NCBI RefSeq assembly: GCF_016907455.1
Contig: NZ_JAFBCB010000001.1
Location: 2,108,001-2,172,000 of the forward strand
Length of the DNA stretch: 64,000 nucleotides
From: Brachybacterium muris
Lineage (GTDB): Bacteria > Actinomycetota > Actinomycetes > Actinomycetales > Dermabacteraceae
Reading direction: 5' to 3'
Below, in pieces: positions 34,422-44,067 of the stretch (position 1 is its first letter; each line of letters opens with the position of its first letter). The position numbers and the translations under genes are program-made. The notes under the pieces were generated by a model, which was given only the letters and a program-made list of their open reading frames with translations, was not told the DNA's origin and did not search any database.

Positions 34422-35980
34422 CGGACACCTCCGGCGTAGTAGTCGGCGCCACGGACGTATCCGCCGTCTTCCGCGGGTTCCTCGCGGGGTGGACGCAGGG
34501 CGGCGACCTTGTCCTGCCCGGTGGCCAAGATCGGGTGCAGATGCGCATAGCGCGGTGAACGGACCCGTCCCGTCAGCGCGAGTGCGCAGGCCGCCTCGAC
34601 CCGATCTACGGAGAAGCGGCGAGAGAGCCGTAGCACCGCCAACGCGGGATCCAGGCCCTGTTCCACGATCGGCACGGACTCGAAGATCCGCTGGATCACG
34701 ATCACCGTGGCCGGCCCGACCCGATCTGCCCACGCCCGCACCCTCTGCGCGTCCCAGGCCTGGAAACGCTCGCCCGCAGGTAGGTCCGCGTCGTTGGTGC
34801 GGTACTCATTGCTCGCGGTCTCCGGGAGCAGCAGGTGACTGGTCAGTCGCTGGCTGCCCTGATAGATCTCCAGCGTCCGGGCCGTGATGCGCAGATCGAC
34901 CTTCGCGCCGATGTGCGCGAACGGCGCGGAGTAGAAGTTCCGCGCGAACGTGACGTGCCCGTTCCTGCCCACTCGTCGTCCGTAGTGCCATGTCGAGATC
35001 TCGTAGGGCACCGCCGGCAGCGGCGTCAGCAGCGGCCGCTCCTCCGCGTCGAACACGCTGGCGCGGGATCCGGGCCGCTTCTGGAACGGCTCCGCGTTAT
35101 AGGCCTCCATCCGCTGCCCGATGGCGGCTGCAAGTTCGGGCAGGGACGTGAATCGCTGATCCCGCAGCCCGGCGATGACCCAGGTCGCGACGTGCGCGAC
35201 GGTGTTCTCCACGCTCGCCTTGTCTTTCGGTTTCCGCACCCTCCCCGGGAGCACCGCCGCCGAGTAATGCGCTGCCATCTCGCGATACGCATCGTTCAGG
35301 ACGATCTCGCCCTCGCGGGGGTGCTTCACCACACCGGTCTTGAGGTTGTCCGGAACGATCCTCGGGACCGTCCCGCCCAGCGCCTCGAACATCGCTACGT
35401 GCGCTCGCAGCCAGGACTCCTGGCGCATATCCAGCGCCGGGAAGCAGAACGCGTAACGAGAAAAAGGCAGGCAGGCAACGAACAAGAACACCTTCGAGAC
35501 CTCGCCGGTGACCGGATCGGCCAGCTCCATCGTGGGGCCGGACCAGTCGACCTCCACGCTCTGGCCGGCCTTGTGACCGACTCTCGAAGCGGCACCGGTG
35601 ACCATGACGTGGTGCTGGTAGGTGCGGCAAAACCGGTCATACCCCATCGCCGGATCCCCAGCCGCCGTGGTCGCGTCGAAGTACTCGCCGTGCAACAGCT
35701 TCAGCGTCACGCCGACCCTGGCCATCTCTCGATGGACCTGTTCCCAGTCCGGCTGTGCGAACACGCTCTCGTGCTCGCCCCGGCCCGGGAACAACCGGGC
35801 ATACACCTGCTCATCGGCGACGTCCGCGATATCGCCCCACCCGATCCCTGCAGCGTCAGCGGCCTCGAACACCGCCCTCACGGACTTGCGGGACATGCCC
35901 TGCGAGGACGAAATCGCTCGCCCCGACAGACCTTCTGCGCGCAGCTGGAGCACCAGCTTCGCCCTGATCTTCCGTACCAT
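34418..35980 (-). CDS. istA: IS21-family transposase IstA, copy 2
   Basis: Predicted protein identical to the 520-residue IstA at 15298-16860; the DDE residues and helix-turn-helix are intact, so the copy should be active. Confidence 0.95.
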   Translation of the reverse strand: MVRKIRAKLVLQLRAEGLSGRAISSSQGMSRKSVRAVFEAADAAGIGWGDIADVADEQVYARLFPGRGEHESVFAQPDWEQVHREMARVGVTLKLLHGEYFDATTAAGDPAMGYDRFCRTYQHHVMVTGAASRVGHKAGQSVEVDWSGPTMELADPVTGEVSKVFLFVACLPFSRYAFCFPALDMRQESWLRAHVAMFEALGGTVPRIVPDNLKTGVVKHPREGEIVLNDAYREMAAHYSAAVLPGRVRKPKDKASVENTVAHVATWVIAGLRDQRFTSLPELAAAIGQRMEAYNAEPFQKRPGSRASVFDAEERPLLTPLPAVPYEISTWHYGRRVGRNGHVTFARNFYSAPFAHIGAKVDLRITARTLEIYQGSQRLTSHLLLPETASNEYRTNDADLPAGERFQAWDAQRVRAWADRVGPATVIVIQRIFESVPIVEQGLDPALAVLRLSRRFSVDRVEAACALALTGRVRSPRYAHLHPILATGQDKVAALRPPREEPAEDGGYVRGADYYAGGVR

Positions 35981-36693
35981 TCCAGATTGCTCCTTCCGCC
36001 GCGTGCCCTATACACACGGCGGAAGGAGCGTAGACAGAGCGGCCCCAACGACACCACTGGTGGTCCCGAACGACGCCACCGCTACGGCAGCGACGTGGCA
36101 CCCGAACCCTCGATCAGCGGACCCCAGCGAGGCGAATATTCAGGCGACGAAGCCGACCATCGCCAGCCACGGGCGGCGGTCCCCGGTGCGCTCGGCGAAC
36201 CAGCCGGCCAGGAACGCAGCGGGGATGAACCCGAGGATGAATCCGAAGCTGGGGGTCGCGACCGCCGCGATGGTGCCGGTAAACCCGGCGAACACCGGCA
36301 GGCCGGCCAGTCCCGCCAGCATGTAGGTGGTCAGCGCCGCAGCACCCCGACGCGCACCGAGGGCGGCACCGACGACGAGCACGCCGAGGGTCTGGCCGGT
36401 GATGGGCACTATCGGCAGCGGGATCGTTACCTGCGCGAGCAGGGCTACCAGTGCGGCGCCGGCGAGCACGAGCACAACATCGGACATCGCACCGGCGCGG
36501 GGAAGGATCGCGTCGACCAGCACCGGACGACGGGCAGGGACGGCGTGGGCGGAAGCGGTCATGGTGCTCCTCGGGGACGTAGGCATGAAGAGGCACACCG
36601 TAGCGTGCCGCACGCGTTCTTCCGCGCGGACTCCGGATGGCGAGAGCCCGGATGCCGTCCCATTGGTCGGCACCCGGGCTCATGCGACAGGGG

Positions 36694-37844
36694 TCAGCCG
36701 ACGGGGCCCTGCTGCTGTTGGGCCTGCTGCTCCTGCCAGGTGGGGTAGTCGTTGTACCCCTCCTCGCCGCCGCCGTAGCCGCGGCGCATGTCCACCTCGG
36801 TCAGCGGCCAGTCGTTTTGCATCCGCTCCACCAGGTCCGGGTTGGACATGTAAGCGCGGCCGAACACGAACAGGTCTGCCTTGCCGGCATCCAGCGCGTT
36901 CTGCGCGAGCTCCTTGGTGAGATCACCGGAGGCGATCACGGTGCCGTTGTAGTTCTCGCGGATGAACTCGTAGGGGAAGCGGTGCCAGATCTCGCCGCCG
37001 GCGATGTCATCGTTGTCCTGGCCGGCCAGCGAGCGCAGGGACTCCGGGGTCTGGAACGCCACGTACGCCAGGTCCAGCTCGTTGAGCTGGGAGATCAGCG
37101 CGGTGTACGTCTCCTCCACCTCGTTCTCCACGCTGCCGTTGTAGAGGATCCCGGGAGAGATCTTCACACCGATGCGGTGGGAGTCACCCCAGGCGTCGAT
37201 CAGGCACTTCAGCACCTCGATCATGAAGCGGGTGCGCTTGTGCGGGGTACCCCCGAAGTCGTCGTCGCGCAGGTTGGAGGTGTCCGAGAGGAACTGGTGG
37301 GGCAGGTACCCGGAGGCGCCGTGCAGCTCGATGCCGTCGAAGCCGGCGGCCTTGGTGCGCTTGGCGGCCTTGCCGTACTTGTCGATGACCTCCCACACCT
37401 CCTCGGCGCTGAGTACGTGCAGGTCCGTGGTCATCTGGGTAAGGCCGCTCTCGCGGGTGAAGATCTTGAAGTCGGCCGGGACGCTGCTGGGGGCGCACAG
37501 CTGGTTGCCCCGCTGTTGACCTCATGGCCCACGCGGCCTGTGTGCTCCATCTGCAGGAAGATCCGGCCATCGGCCGCGTGCACGGCATCGGTGATGCTCG
37601 CCCAGGCGTCCTGCTGCTCCTGGGCTGCGATGCCGGGGATGTCGAAGTAGCCCTGGCCGCGGCGCTCGGGCCAGGTTCCCTCGGTGATGATCAGGCCGGC
37701 GCTGGCCCGTTGCGCGTAGTGGGTGGCCATCATCGGGGTGGGCACGCCCTCGGGGGTGGCCTTCGCGCGGGTCATCGGTCCCATCACGAGGCGGTTGGGC
37801 AGGGTGAGGTCGTGCAGCTGGTACGGCTCGAACAGGGAGGGCAT
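36694..37844 (-). pseudogene. Old-yellow-enzyme-type alkene reductase, frameshifted
   Basis: Two frames of one gene: residues 1-115 (MPSLFEPYQLHDLTLPNRLVMGPMTR, HTGRVGHEVNSG) end in a wrong frame, and the rest (GNQLCAPSS onward, then FDGIELHGASGYLPHQFLSD and FVFGRAYMSNPDLVERM) continues in the next. One missing G in the run at 37508-37511 explains the shift; with five Gs the protein would be a normal FMN-dependent ene-reductase of about 380 residues. It could be a real mutation or a homopolymer sequencing error. ATG 37844 has GGAAGGA upstream. Confidence 0.85.
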
Positions 37845-37861
37845 GGCGGGCAGTCCTTCCG

Positions 37862-37879
37862 GTGGACGTCAGTGTCCAC
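37862..37879. promoter_or_regulatory. Palindrome upstream of the alkene reductase gene
   Basis: GTGGAC-GTCAGT-GTCCAC, a perfect 6-6-6 inverted repeat starting 18 bp upstream of the ATG. Position and symmetry suit a TetR/MarR-type operator, often found before ene-reductases; no regulator gene is adjacent. Confidence 0.4.
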
Positions 37880-38205
37880 TGCAGGTTATCGACGCACTGT
37901 AGCGATCGGTAGGGCGGAGGGCCGTTGCATTACCGGGGTTCCTCTGATCACCTCTCCGACCCCCGTTGCTTCCGAGCGGAACCTTGGAGCCTCAAAGGCA
38001 AGCGCGCGCATCGCTCAAATACGGCAGTTACCCCTACCGCCCTTTGACGTAGAACGTTCTACCCAGTCACATGATCGGGCTCCTATGATGGAGTGCCTAC
38101 TTGCCATAAGTAGCACGCAACGAGTAAACAGAATGATGGAACGCAGCCCAAAACCAAAAAATAATCCGAGAATTCGCTTCCTCGCACGATTCAAAAGTAG
38201 GCACT

Positions 38206-40668
38206 TCATACAGATTGGCCGCCCATGACATCTTCCGGTGAGGTCGCGTCACCGACACTCCCGCGGCGGCGATCTGGAATCCCCTTCCACATCTCGATAA
38301 ACTGGGACGGCGAGCGAAGCTCAAACCGCAAAGGCAGGCCGTCGCCCTTCAGTCGGGCATGTGGAATAATTAGCTGATCACTTCTCATCGAAGGCATAAA
38401 CCCGGAGAACACTGCTGTCGGGGAGTAAAGCTCGACCGTGCGCCTCTTAGCGACCGTGTGAACAAACACCCTTCGACCCCAACGGCCACTTTTCACTTCC
38501 GTCAATGAACTAAGCGCGGGGACAAACCCTGCGGTATCTAAGCTACGAAGTATTTCAAGTACGTCGCCAACAGTTTTGCCGATCTTCCCCGATTCAACAC
38601 TATTAGGCCTATAATGCAGTTGGCTATTCCTCAACGAGGCAATGCCGCTCGCTGCCAGCATATTGTGTGCCTTATGGAGTGTTCCGATGATGCCTTCTCT
38701 AGATTCATTCGACAGCGCATCAAACATTGCATTCGTCCTAAAAGGAAACTCGATGAGACTCCCCTTGGCGGCTACCTCTGGAACAAACTCTTCCTTAATT
38801 TCCTCACCAACCTGAGAGGATTGCGCGGCACACAGCAACCTCTCTAGGGCGCCAATCGCTTCTATCAGCGGGGCGATGGTCGCCTTTTCCGGATCCAGTA
38901 TCATCGCACCCGGCAAACCTGGATTCAAAGTCTGCGCAGCGAACACAAAGGCGCGATCTGAATCATACTGAAATGCATTAGGTTCTTGGAAATGATCCGC
39001 CACAAGAGACCAGGTTGCAAAGGAGACAACTTCCCGGAGGACCATCTCCAGAGTAACGAAATAGCTTGACGCGGCCTCCCGAATCCCCCTTGACCCGCGA
39101 ATTGAATGCATTTGATCAGAATCTGCGTCTTCAGACTCCCCAATTACAAATGCGTCGGTCTGCGAAGCAATAATGTCATGGAATCTTCGTGACTCCTCTT
39201 CAAAGAGCGCAAAGACATCTCCCCTCAAAGGCACGTCGAATCCAAGCTTCCAAGCAACAAGCTCGGAAACATTAGCTCGGGTAACATGCTGTGAACTCAA
39301 TCCGATTAGGTCACATGTGGCCAAGGCGTGCTTTCGTGAATCGACCATCAAACTATCGATTAAATCCAGGAGCTCGCCACGCCTCAGCGCCTCGTGCACC
39401 TTGGCAGAAACATCAAAACCTTCAAACCGGCGTAGCTTCCAAGAAATTTCATCACTACCTTCCTCACCCCTGTAAAGTTCCTTTATTGCCCGATCAAGCC
39501 GAAGCGGGGCCAAGTCGCGGGATCCCGCCACACGAGTCCCGTGACGTGACAATTCGGTACGAGTCCGGAAATATCCGTACCCATGATTCTTCACAAGCAC
39601 GCCTCGTCTAATCTCTCCTGGTGGGATTTTTAACCGAGCGGGCGCCATAAGAACTAACTCATCGAGAGCATCAGCTATTTCCGAGTCACGAAACCAAAGC
39701 ACTTCCTGCAGGCACTCTGCCTCCGACAACGAATTAACATAAGCCGCCGCATCACGGATCTCACGGGGTGGATTCTTCGCTACCCTAAACGCGTCTTGAT
39801 TAGCTTCTATCAAGCGAAGCAGAAGTTCTCGCTTCTCAACTAAACTTAAACCGTCACCCACTAAAGGCATCACGCCTGAATGAACGTCATCCTGGAATGC
39901 GCGAGGGTCATCGCTAGTTACGGAACGGAAAGCGTCGAACCACTCCCATTCGGTAGACTCTTTAGCGAGATAGCTCTGAATGAGCTCCCTTCGAGCATTT
40001 ATTGGCGCAAGCTGCGAAGTCCTGAGCCAGGTTGTATGCACAGTCGGGCAACTAATGTCGTTACAATGTTGAAGCGGCACCCTTATTATCGGGGGCGTAA
40101 GCCTTTGTTCCCGAACAGAATAGATCCCTTTCGGTCCAGATAGCCATTCATTTGTTTGAAATACTCCCTGCTCAGTTCCTTCTAGCAAATCCATTGTTTG
40201 CTGATGGCTAAGCTGCTCTAGTAGGTCGGGAAATAGGTCCGCAGCCTTCCTGTAGAGACTCGACCCGAAAATATAAGGATGTCGCACTGCTCCCCGCGTG
40301 AATTCGGCAGAGATCGCAGCCCGGACTGCTTCAATATCAATATCATCAAGGTCAATAAGGGGTTCGCCGTTGCCAAGCTCCAGCAAGCACATTAGCTGGG
40401 CTTCACGGGTGAATCTAGGTGCGGCCGTTCGCTTTGTGTTAGATTTTGCATGAGAAGGCGTATCAAGTGAGAGCCTCCGTGCAACACTATGACCCTTCGC
40501 AGTCAGTTTGATCGATTCTGACAACTGCTCACTAGGCGTGTACGAGTCATTGATTATACTGTTTCTAAGTGAGTCAACGAGACCCATCAGGCGGAATGCC
40601 TTGCGAACCGCGTCTTCTCCTAACTGGTCAACGATCTCAGCTCCGGACACTTTTCTGCTATCTGGCAT
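38206..40668 (-). CDS. Large protein of unknown function in a low-GC island (820 aa)
   Basis: A single 820-residue frame with clearly lower GC and different codon use from the core genes. ATG 40668 has AGGAGA 8 nt upstream. No signal peptide or membrane helix is visible. A possible metal site HCNDISCPTVH (His201, Cys202, Cys207, His211) lies in the N-terminal third; the rest is predominantly helical with no Walker, nuclease or methylase motif I can recognise. Its place at the edge of a cluster with restriction and TIR-like genes suggests a defence or mobile-island role, which is inference only. Confidence 0.75.
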   Translation of the reverse strand: MPDSRKVSGAEIVDQLGEDAVRKAFRLMGLVDSLRNSIINDSYTPSEQLSESIKLTAKGHSVARRLSLDTPSHAKSNTKRTAAPRFTREAQLMCLLELGNGEPLIDLDDIDIEAVRAAISAEFTRGAVRHPYIFGSSLYRKAADLFPDLLEQLSHQQTMDLLEGTEQGVFQTNEWLSGPKGIYSVREQRLTPPIIRVPLQHCNDISCPTVHTTWLRTSQLAPINARRELIQSYLAKESTEWEWFDAFRSVTSDDPRAFQDDVHSGVMPLVGDGLSLVEKRELLLRLIEANQDAFRVAKNPPREIRDAAAYVNSLSEAECLQEVLWFRDSEIADALDELVLMAPARLKIPPGEIRRGVLVKNHGYGYFRTRTELSRHGTRVAGSRDLAPLRLDRAIKELYRGEEGSDEISWKLRRFEGFDVSAKVHEALRRGELLDLIDSLMVDSRKHALATCDLIGLSSQHVTRANVSELVAWKLGFDVPLRGDVFALFEEESRRFHDIIASQTDAFVIGESEDADSDQMHSIRGSRGIREAASSYFVTLEMVLREVVSFATWSLVADHFQEPNAFQYDSDRAFVFAAQTLNPGLPGAMILDPEKATIAPLIEAIGALERLLCAAQSSQVGEEIKEEFVPEVAAKGSLIEFPFRTNAMFDALSNESREGIIGTLHKAHNMLAASGIASLRNSQLHYRPNSVESGKIGKTVGDVLEILRSLDTAGFVPALSSLTEVKSGRWGRRVFVHTVAKRRTVELYSPTAVFSGFMPSMRSDQLIIPHARLKGDGLPLRFELRSPSQFIEMWKGIPDRRRGSVGDATSPEDVMGGQSV

Positions 40669-41074
40669 CAGAATTCTCCTAAGTCAATGCCTGATCACTT
40701 CACTTGCAATGAAGCAGCATGTTATGTCTATTCTAGGCCCTTGCGTCAATCTGCATACAGGATGAAGTTCACCCGTCTTTGTGGACCAGTAGTTTGAATA
40801 ACATGTGGTACGGCCACTTCCTGTAGAGTCCTGATTATACACCTGAGAACTACGGGACAGTTCCCGCTTCAATATTTGCGTGTCGCCGGGTACTCATCAG
40901 ACTAGTCGGATAAAATAGCGAGCCGCTCGTACTCGAAACGGTGACTGCCTACCGCCATACGACTGGAATCGTGACTGCCCGCGGGTCGATGCACTAATTC
41001 CGGCGGCGTATCTTTAGGGTAGTCTCGGATTTTTTAGTGTAGGCGAGAGCTTGTGCTTCTGTCGTCGAGGGAGC
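40669..41074. other. Low-GC spacer with short direct repeats
   Basis: About 400 bp upstream of the 820-residue gene without a convincing ORF. Two 15-bp direct repeats (40935-40949 and 40965-40979) share the 9-mer GTGACTGCC and are spaced 30 bp apart, as in IS termini or regulator sites. A TAGAAT hexamer on the minus strand (40731-40736) may be the gene's -10. Confidence 0.4.
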
Positions 41075-41761
41075 CTAGCCTCGATGTTTCATCGGGCTGG
41101 TGAGCGGGGACGGTCGGCGTCGTTGCCGGTGTTCAGCTGCTGATTGTGGCATTCGGGTGTGACAGATCGTCGCAGTGTCCGTTGCGGGCGGTCGGGTTCC
41201 ACTCCCGAGAAGAGATGCTGCTGGTCGGTGGGACGGGCGGCCTTGCCGGATCAGGTCTGCGCGACGGCAATGCGGAGCCGGTTGACGCCGGTTAGGACGG
41301 TCAGTGCTTCGGGAGCGTGCTGGGCGAGGTGCAGGATCCTGTGCCGGCAGCGGCGCACGAGGGTCGCGGGGATCTCGAACAGCCGGGCGCGGAGACGTTT
41401 GGGCTCCCAGCGACGTGCGTCGTGGCCGGTCAAAGCGATTGCCTGCATCCAGGCGACGAGCTCGCTGGCGAGCTGGACGATCTGGCACCAGAGCTGATTC
41501 TGCGCGAAACCCTGCAACGGGAATTTCATCAGGCCCGTGTCTTTGGCGTTACGGATCCGGTCCTCGCAGCGCGCCCGGCGACGGTGACGCAGCTCCAAGT
41601 GAATATTCGCCTCGCTGGGGTCCGCTGATCGAGGGTTCGGGTGCCACGTCGCTGCCGTAGCGGTGGCGTCGTTCGGGACCACCAGTGGTGTCGTTGGGGC
41701 CGCTCTGTCTACGCTCCTTCCGCCGTGTGTATAGGGCACGCGGCGGAAGGAGCAATCTGGA

Positions 41762-43324
41762 ATGGTACGGAAGATCAGGGCGAAGCTGGTGCTCCAGCTG
41801 CGCGCAGAAGGTCTGTCGGGGCGAGCGATTTCGTCCTCGCAGGGCATGTCCCGCAAGTCCGTGAGGGCGGTGTTCGAGGCCGCTGACGCTGCAGGGATCG
41901 GGTGGGGCGATATCGCGGACGTCGCCGATGAGCAGGTGTATGCCCGGTTGTTCCCGGGCCGGGGCGAGCACGAGAGCGTGTTCGCACAGCCGGACTGGGA
42001 ACAGGTCCATCGAGAGATGGCCAGGGTCGGCGTGACGCTGAAGCTGTTGCACGGCGAGTACTTCGACGCGACCACGGCGGCTGGGGATCCGGCGATGGGG
42101 TATGACCGGTTTTGCCGCACCTACCAGCACCACGTCATGGTCACCGGTGCCGCTTCGAGAGTCGGTCACAAGGCCGGCCAGAGCGTGGAGGTCGACTGGT
42201 CCGGCCCCACGATGGAGCTGGCCGATCCGGTCACCGGCGAGGTCTCGAAGGTGTTCTTGTTCGTTGCCTGCCTGCCTTTTTCTCGTTACGCGTTCTGCTT
42301 CCCGGCGCTGGATATGCGCCAGGAGTCCTGGCTGCGAGCGCACGTAGCGATGTTCGAGGCGCTGGGCGGGACGGTCCCGAGGATCGTTCCGGACAACCTC
42401 AAGACCGGTGTGGTGAAGCACCCCCGCGAGGGCGAGATCGTCCTGAACGATGCGTATCGCGAGATGGCAGCGCATTACTCGGCGGCGGTGCTCCCGGGGA
42501 GGGTGCGGAAACCGAAAGACAAGGCGAGCGTGGAGAACACCGTCGCGCACGTCGCGACCTGGGTCATCGCCGGGCTGCGGGATCAGCGATTCACGTCCCT
42601 GCCCGAACTTGCAGCCGCCATCGGGCAGCGGATGGAGGCCTATAACGCGGAGCCGTTCCAGAAGCGGCCCGGATCCCGCGCCAGCGTGTTCGACGCGGAG
42701 GAGCGGCCGCTGCTGACGCCGCTGCCGGCGGTGCCCTACGAGATCTCGACATGGCACTACGGACGACGAGTGGGCAGGAACGGGCACGTCACGTTCGCGC
42801 GGAACTTCTACTCCGCGCCGTTCGCGCACATCGGCGCGAAGGTCGATCTGCGCATCACGGCCCGGACGCTGGAGATCTATCAGGGCAGCCAGCGACTGAC
42901 CAGTCACCTGCTGCTCCCGGAGACCGCGAGCAATGAGTACCGCACCAACGACGCGGACCTACCTGCGGGCGAGCGTTTCCAGGCCTGGGACGCGCAGAGG
43001 GTGCGGGCGTGGGCAGATCGGGTCGGGCCGGCCACGGTGATCGTGATCCAGCGGATCTTCGAGTCCGTGCCGATCGTGGAACAGGGCCTGGATCCCGCGT
43101 TGGCGGTGCTACGGCTCTCTCGCCGCTTCTCCGTAGATCGGGTCGAGGCGGCCTGCGCACTCGCGCTGACGGGACGGGTCCGTTCACCGCGCTATGCGCA
43201 TCTGCACCCGATCTTGGCCACCGGGCAGGACAAGGTCGCCGCCCTGCGTCCACCCCGCGAGGAACCCGCGGAAGACGGCGGATACGTCCGTGGCGCCGAC
43301 TACTACGCCGGAGGTGTCCGGTGA
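41762..43324 (+). CDS. istA: IS21-family transposase IstA, copy 3
   Basis: Predicted protein identical to the 520-residue IstA at 15298-16860; intact. Confidence 0.95.
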   Translation: MVRKIRAKLVLQLRAEGLSGRAISSSQGMSRKSVRAVFEAADAAGIGWGDIADVADEQVYARLFPGRGEHESVFAQPDWEQVHREMARVGVTLKLLHGEYFDATTAAGDPAMGYDRFCRTYQHHVMVTGAASRVGHKAGQSVEVDWSGPTMELADPVTGEVSKVFLFVACLPFSRYAFCFPALDMRQESWLRAHVAMFEALGGTVPRIVPDNLKTGVVKHPREGEIVLNDAYREMAAHYSAAVLPGRVRKPKDKASVENTVAHVATWVIAGLRDQRFTSLPELAAAIGQRMEAYNAEPFQKRPGSRASVFDAEERPLLTPLPAVPYEISTWHYGRRVGRNGHVTFARNFYSAPFAHIGAKVDLRITARTLEIYQGSQRLTSHLLLPETASNEYRTNDADLPAGERFQAWDAQRVRAWADRVGPATVIVIQRIFESVPIVEQGLDPALAVLRLSRRFSVDRVEAACALALTGRVRSPRYAHLHPILATGQDKVAALRPPREEPAEDGGYVRGADYYAGGVR

Positions 43325-44067
43325 GCGTGATCGATAACGACACGAAGCGGAAGCTGCGCGAGATGGGCGCGACCGCGCTGCTGGACGCGATCGATGCCCA
43401 GGATGAGGCTCACGTGCTGGGGATGTCGTTCCAGGAACGGCTCCAGCTGATCGTGGACGAGGCGCATTCCATCTTCAATCATGGAAAGGTCGAGGGTCTG
43501 ATCCGCCGGGCGGGGCTGCGTTATCCCGGAGCGGACCTGCGGCGGCTGGATCTGGTCGAGGAACGGGGACTGAACCGGAACGTGATCGCGCAACTGGCAA
43601 CCTGCTCCTTCATCCAGCGGCAACAGAACGTGGTCTTCCAGGGCTTCACCGGCTCAGGGAAGTCCTACCTCGGCTGCGCGCTGGCGAAGCAGGCCTGCCA
43701 GCACCGGCTCCGAGCCCACTACATCCGAATGCCCGACCTCGAAGAGGCCTGGGCCCTGGCAAAGGACAAGCCGCAGGGCCAGACGAAGTTCCTGCGGAAG
43801 TACTCCACGTTCTCGCTGCTGGTGATCGACGAGTGGCTGCTGGACCATCCTGACGAGGGAATGCGTTCGATGCTGCTGGAACTGCTCGAGCGCCGCTATG
43901 ACACCGGCTCGACCGTGTTCTGCACCCAGTACCCGAAGAAGGACTGGCACGCCCGGCTCGGTGGAGCAGTCCACGCCGATGCGATCATGGACCGCATCGT
44001 GCACAACACAATCTGGATCGACACCGGCGACAGGAACATGCGAGAACACACCGCACTGCCCCAGTGA
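43321..44067 (+). CDS. istB: IS21-family helper ATPase IstB, copy 3
   Basis: Predicted protein identical to the 248-residue IstB at 16857-17603; the GTG start overlaps the istA stop. Confidence 0.95.
   Translation: MSVIDNDTKRKLREMGATALLDAIDAQDEAHVLGMSFQERLQLIVDEAHSIFNHGKVEGLIRRAGLRYPGADLRRLDLVEERGLNRNVIAQLATCSFIQRQQNVVFQGFTGSGKSYLGCALAKQACQHRLRAHYIRMPDLEEAWALAKDKPQGQTKFLRKYSTFSLLVIDEWLLDHPDEGMRSMLLELLERRYDTGSTVFCTQYPKKDWHARLGGAVHADAIMDRIVHNTIWIDTGDRNMREHTALPQ

Larger units (their letters stand above)
33562..36142 (-). mobile_element. IS21-family element, copy 2 (2581 bp)
   Basis: Same ends and length as the copy at 15136-17716, in the opposite orientation. It is flanked by a 5-bp repeat GGCGA (33557-33561 and 36143-36147). 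It interrupts bioY. Its istA hairpin is at 35989-36029. Confidence 0.95.
33353..36562 (-). pseudogene. bioY: Biotin transporter gene bioY split by IS21 copy 2
   Basis: Joining 36562-36148 to 33561-33353 (removing the 2581-bp element and one GGCGA) restores 208 codons with junction GFVAASIVPFL. The rebuilt protein is the S component of the ECF biotin transporter: about six membrane helices and the TGQTLGVLVVGAALGARRGAAALTTYMLAGLAGLPVF signature region. ATG 36562 is used. The interruption truncates the protein before the last helices, so biotin uptake through this gene is lost. Confidence 0.93.

Noticed and set aside
34835..36748. Long open frames opposite istA (637 codons here, similar ones at 14998, 41549 and 57372)
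   Set aside because: They repeat in every IS21 copy and run past the element ends into different host genes; they are antisense shadows of istA.
40684..40872. 62-codon minus-strand frame upstream of the 820-residue gene
   Set aside because: No ribosome-binding site and no recognisable features; it occupies the likely promoter.
40935..40979. CRISPR-like repeat pair
   Set aside because: Only two units, not palindromic, and no cas genes in the window.
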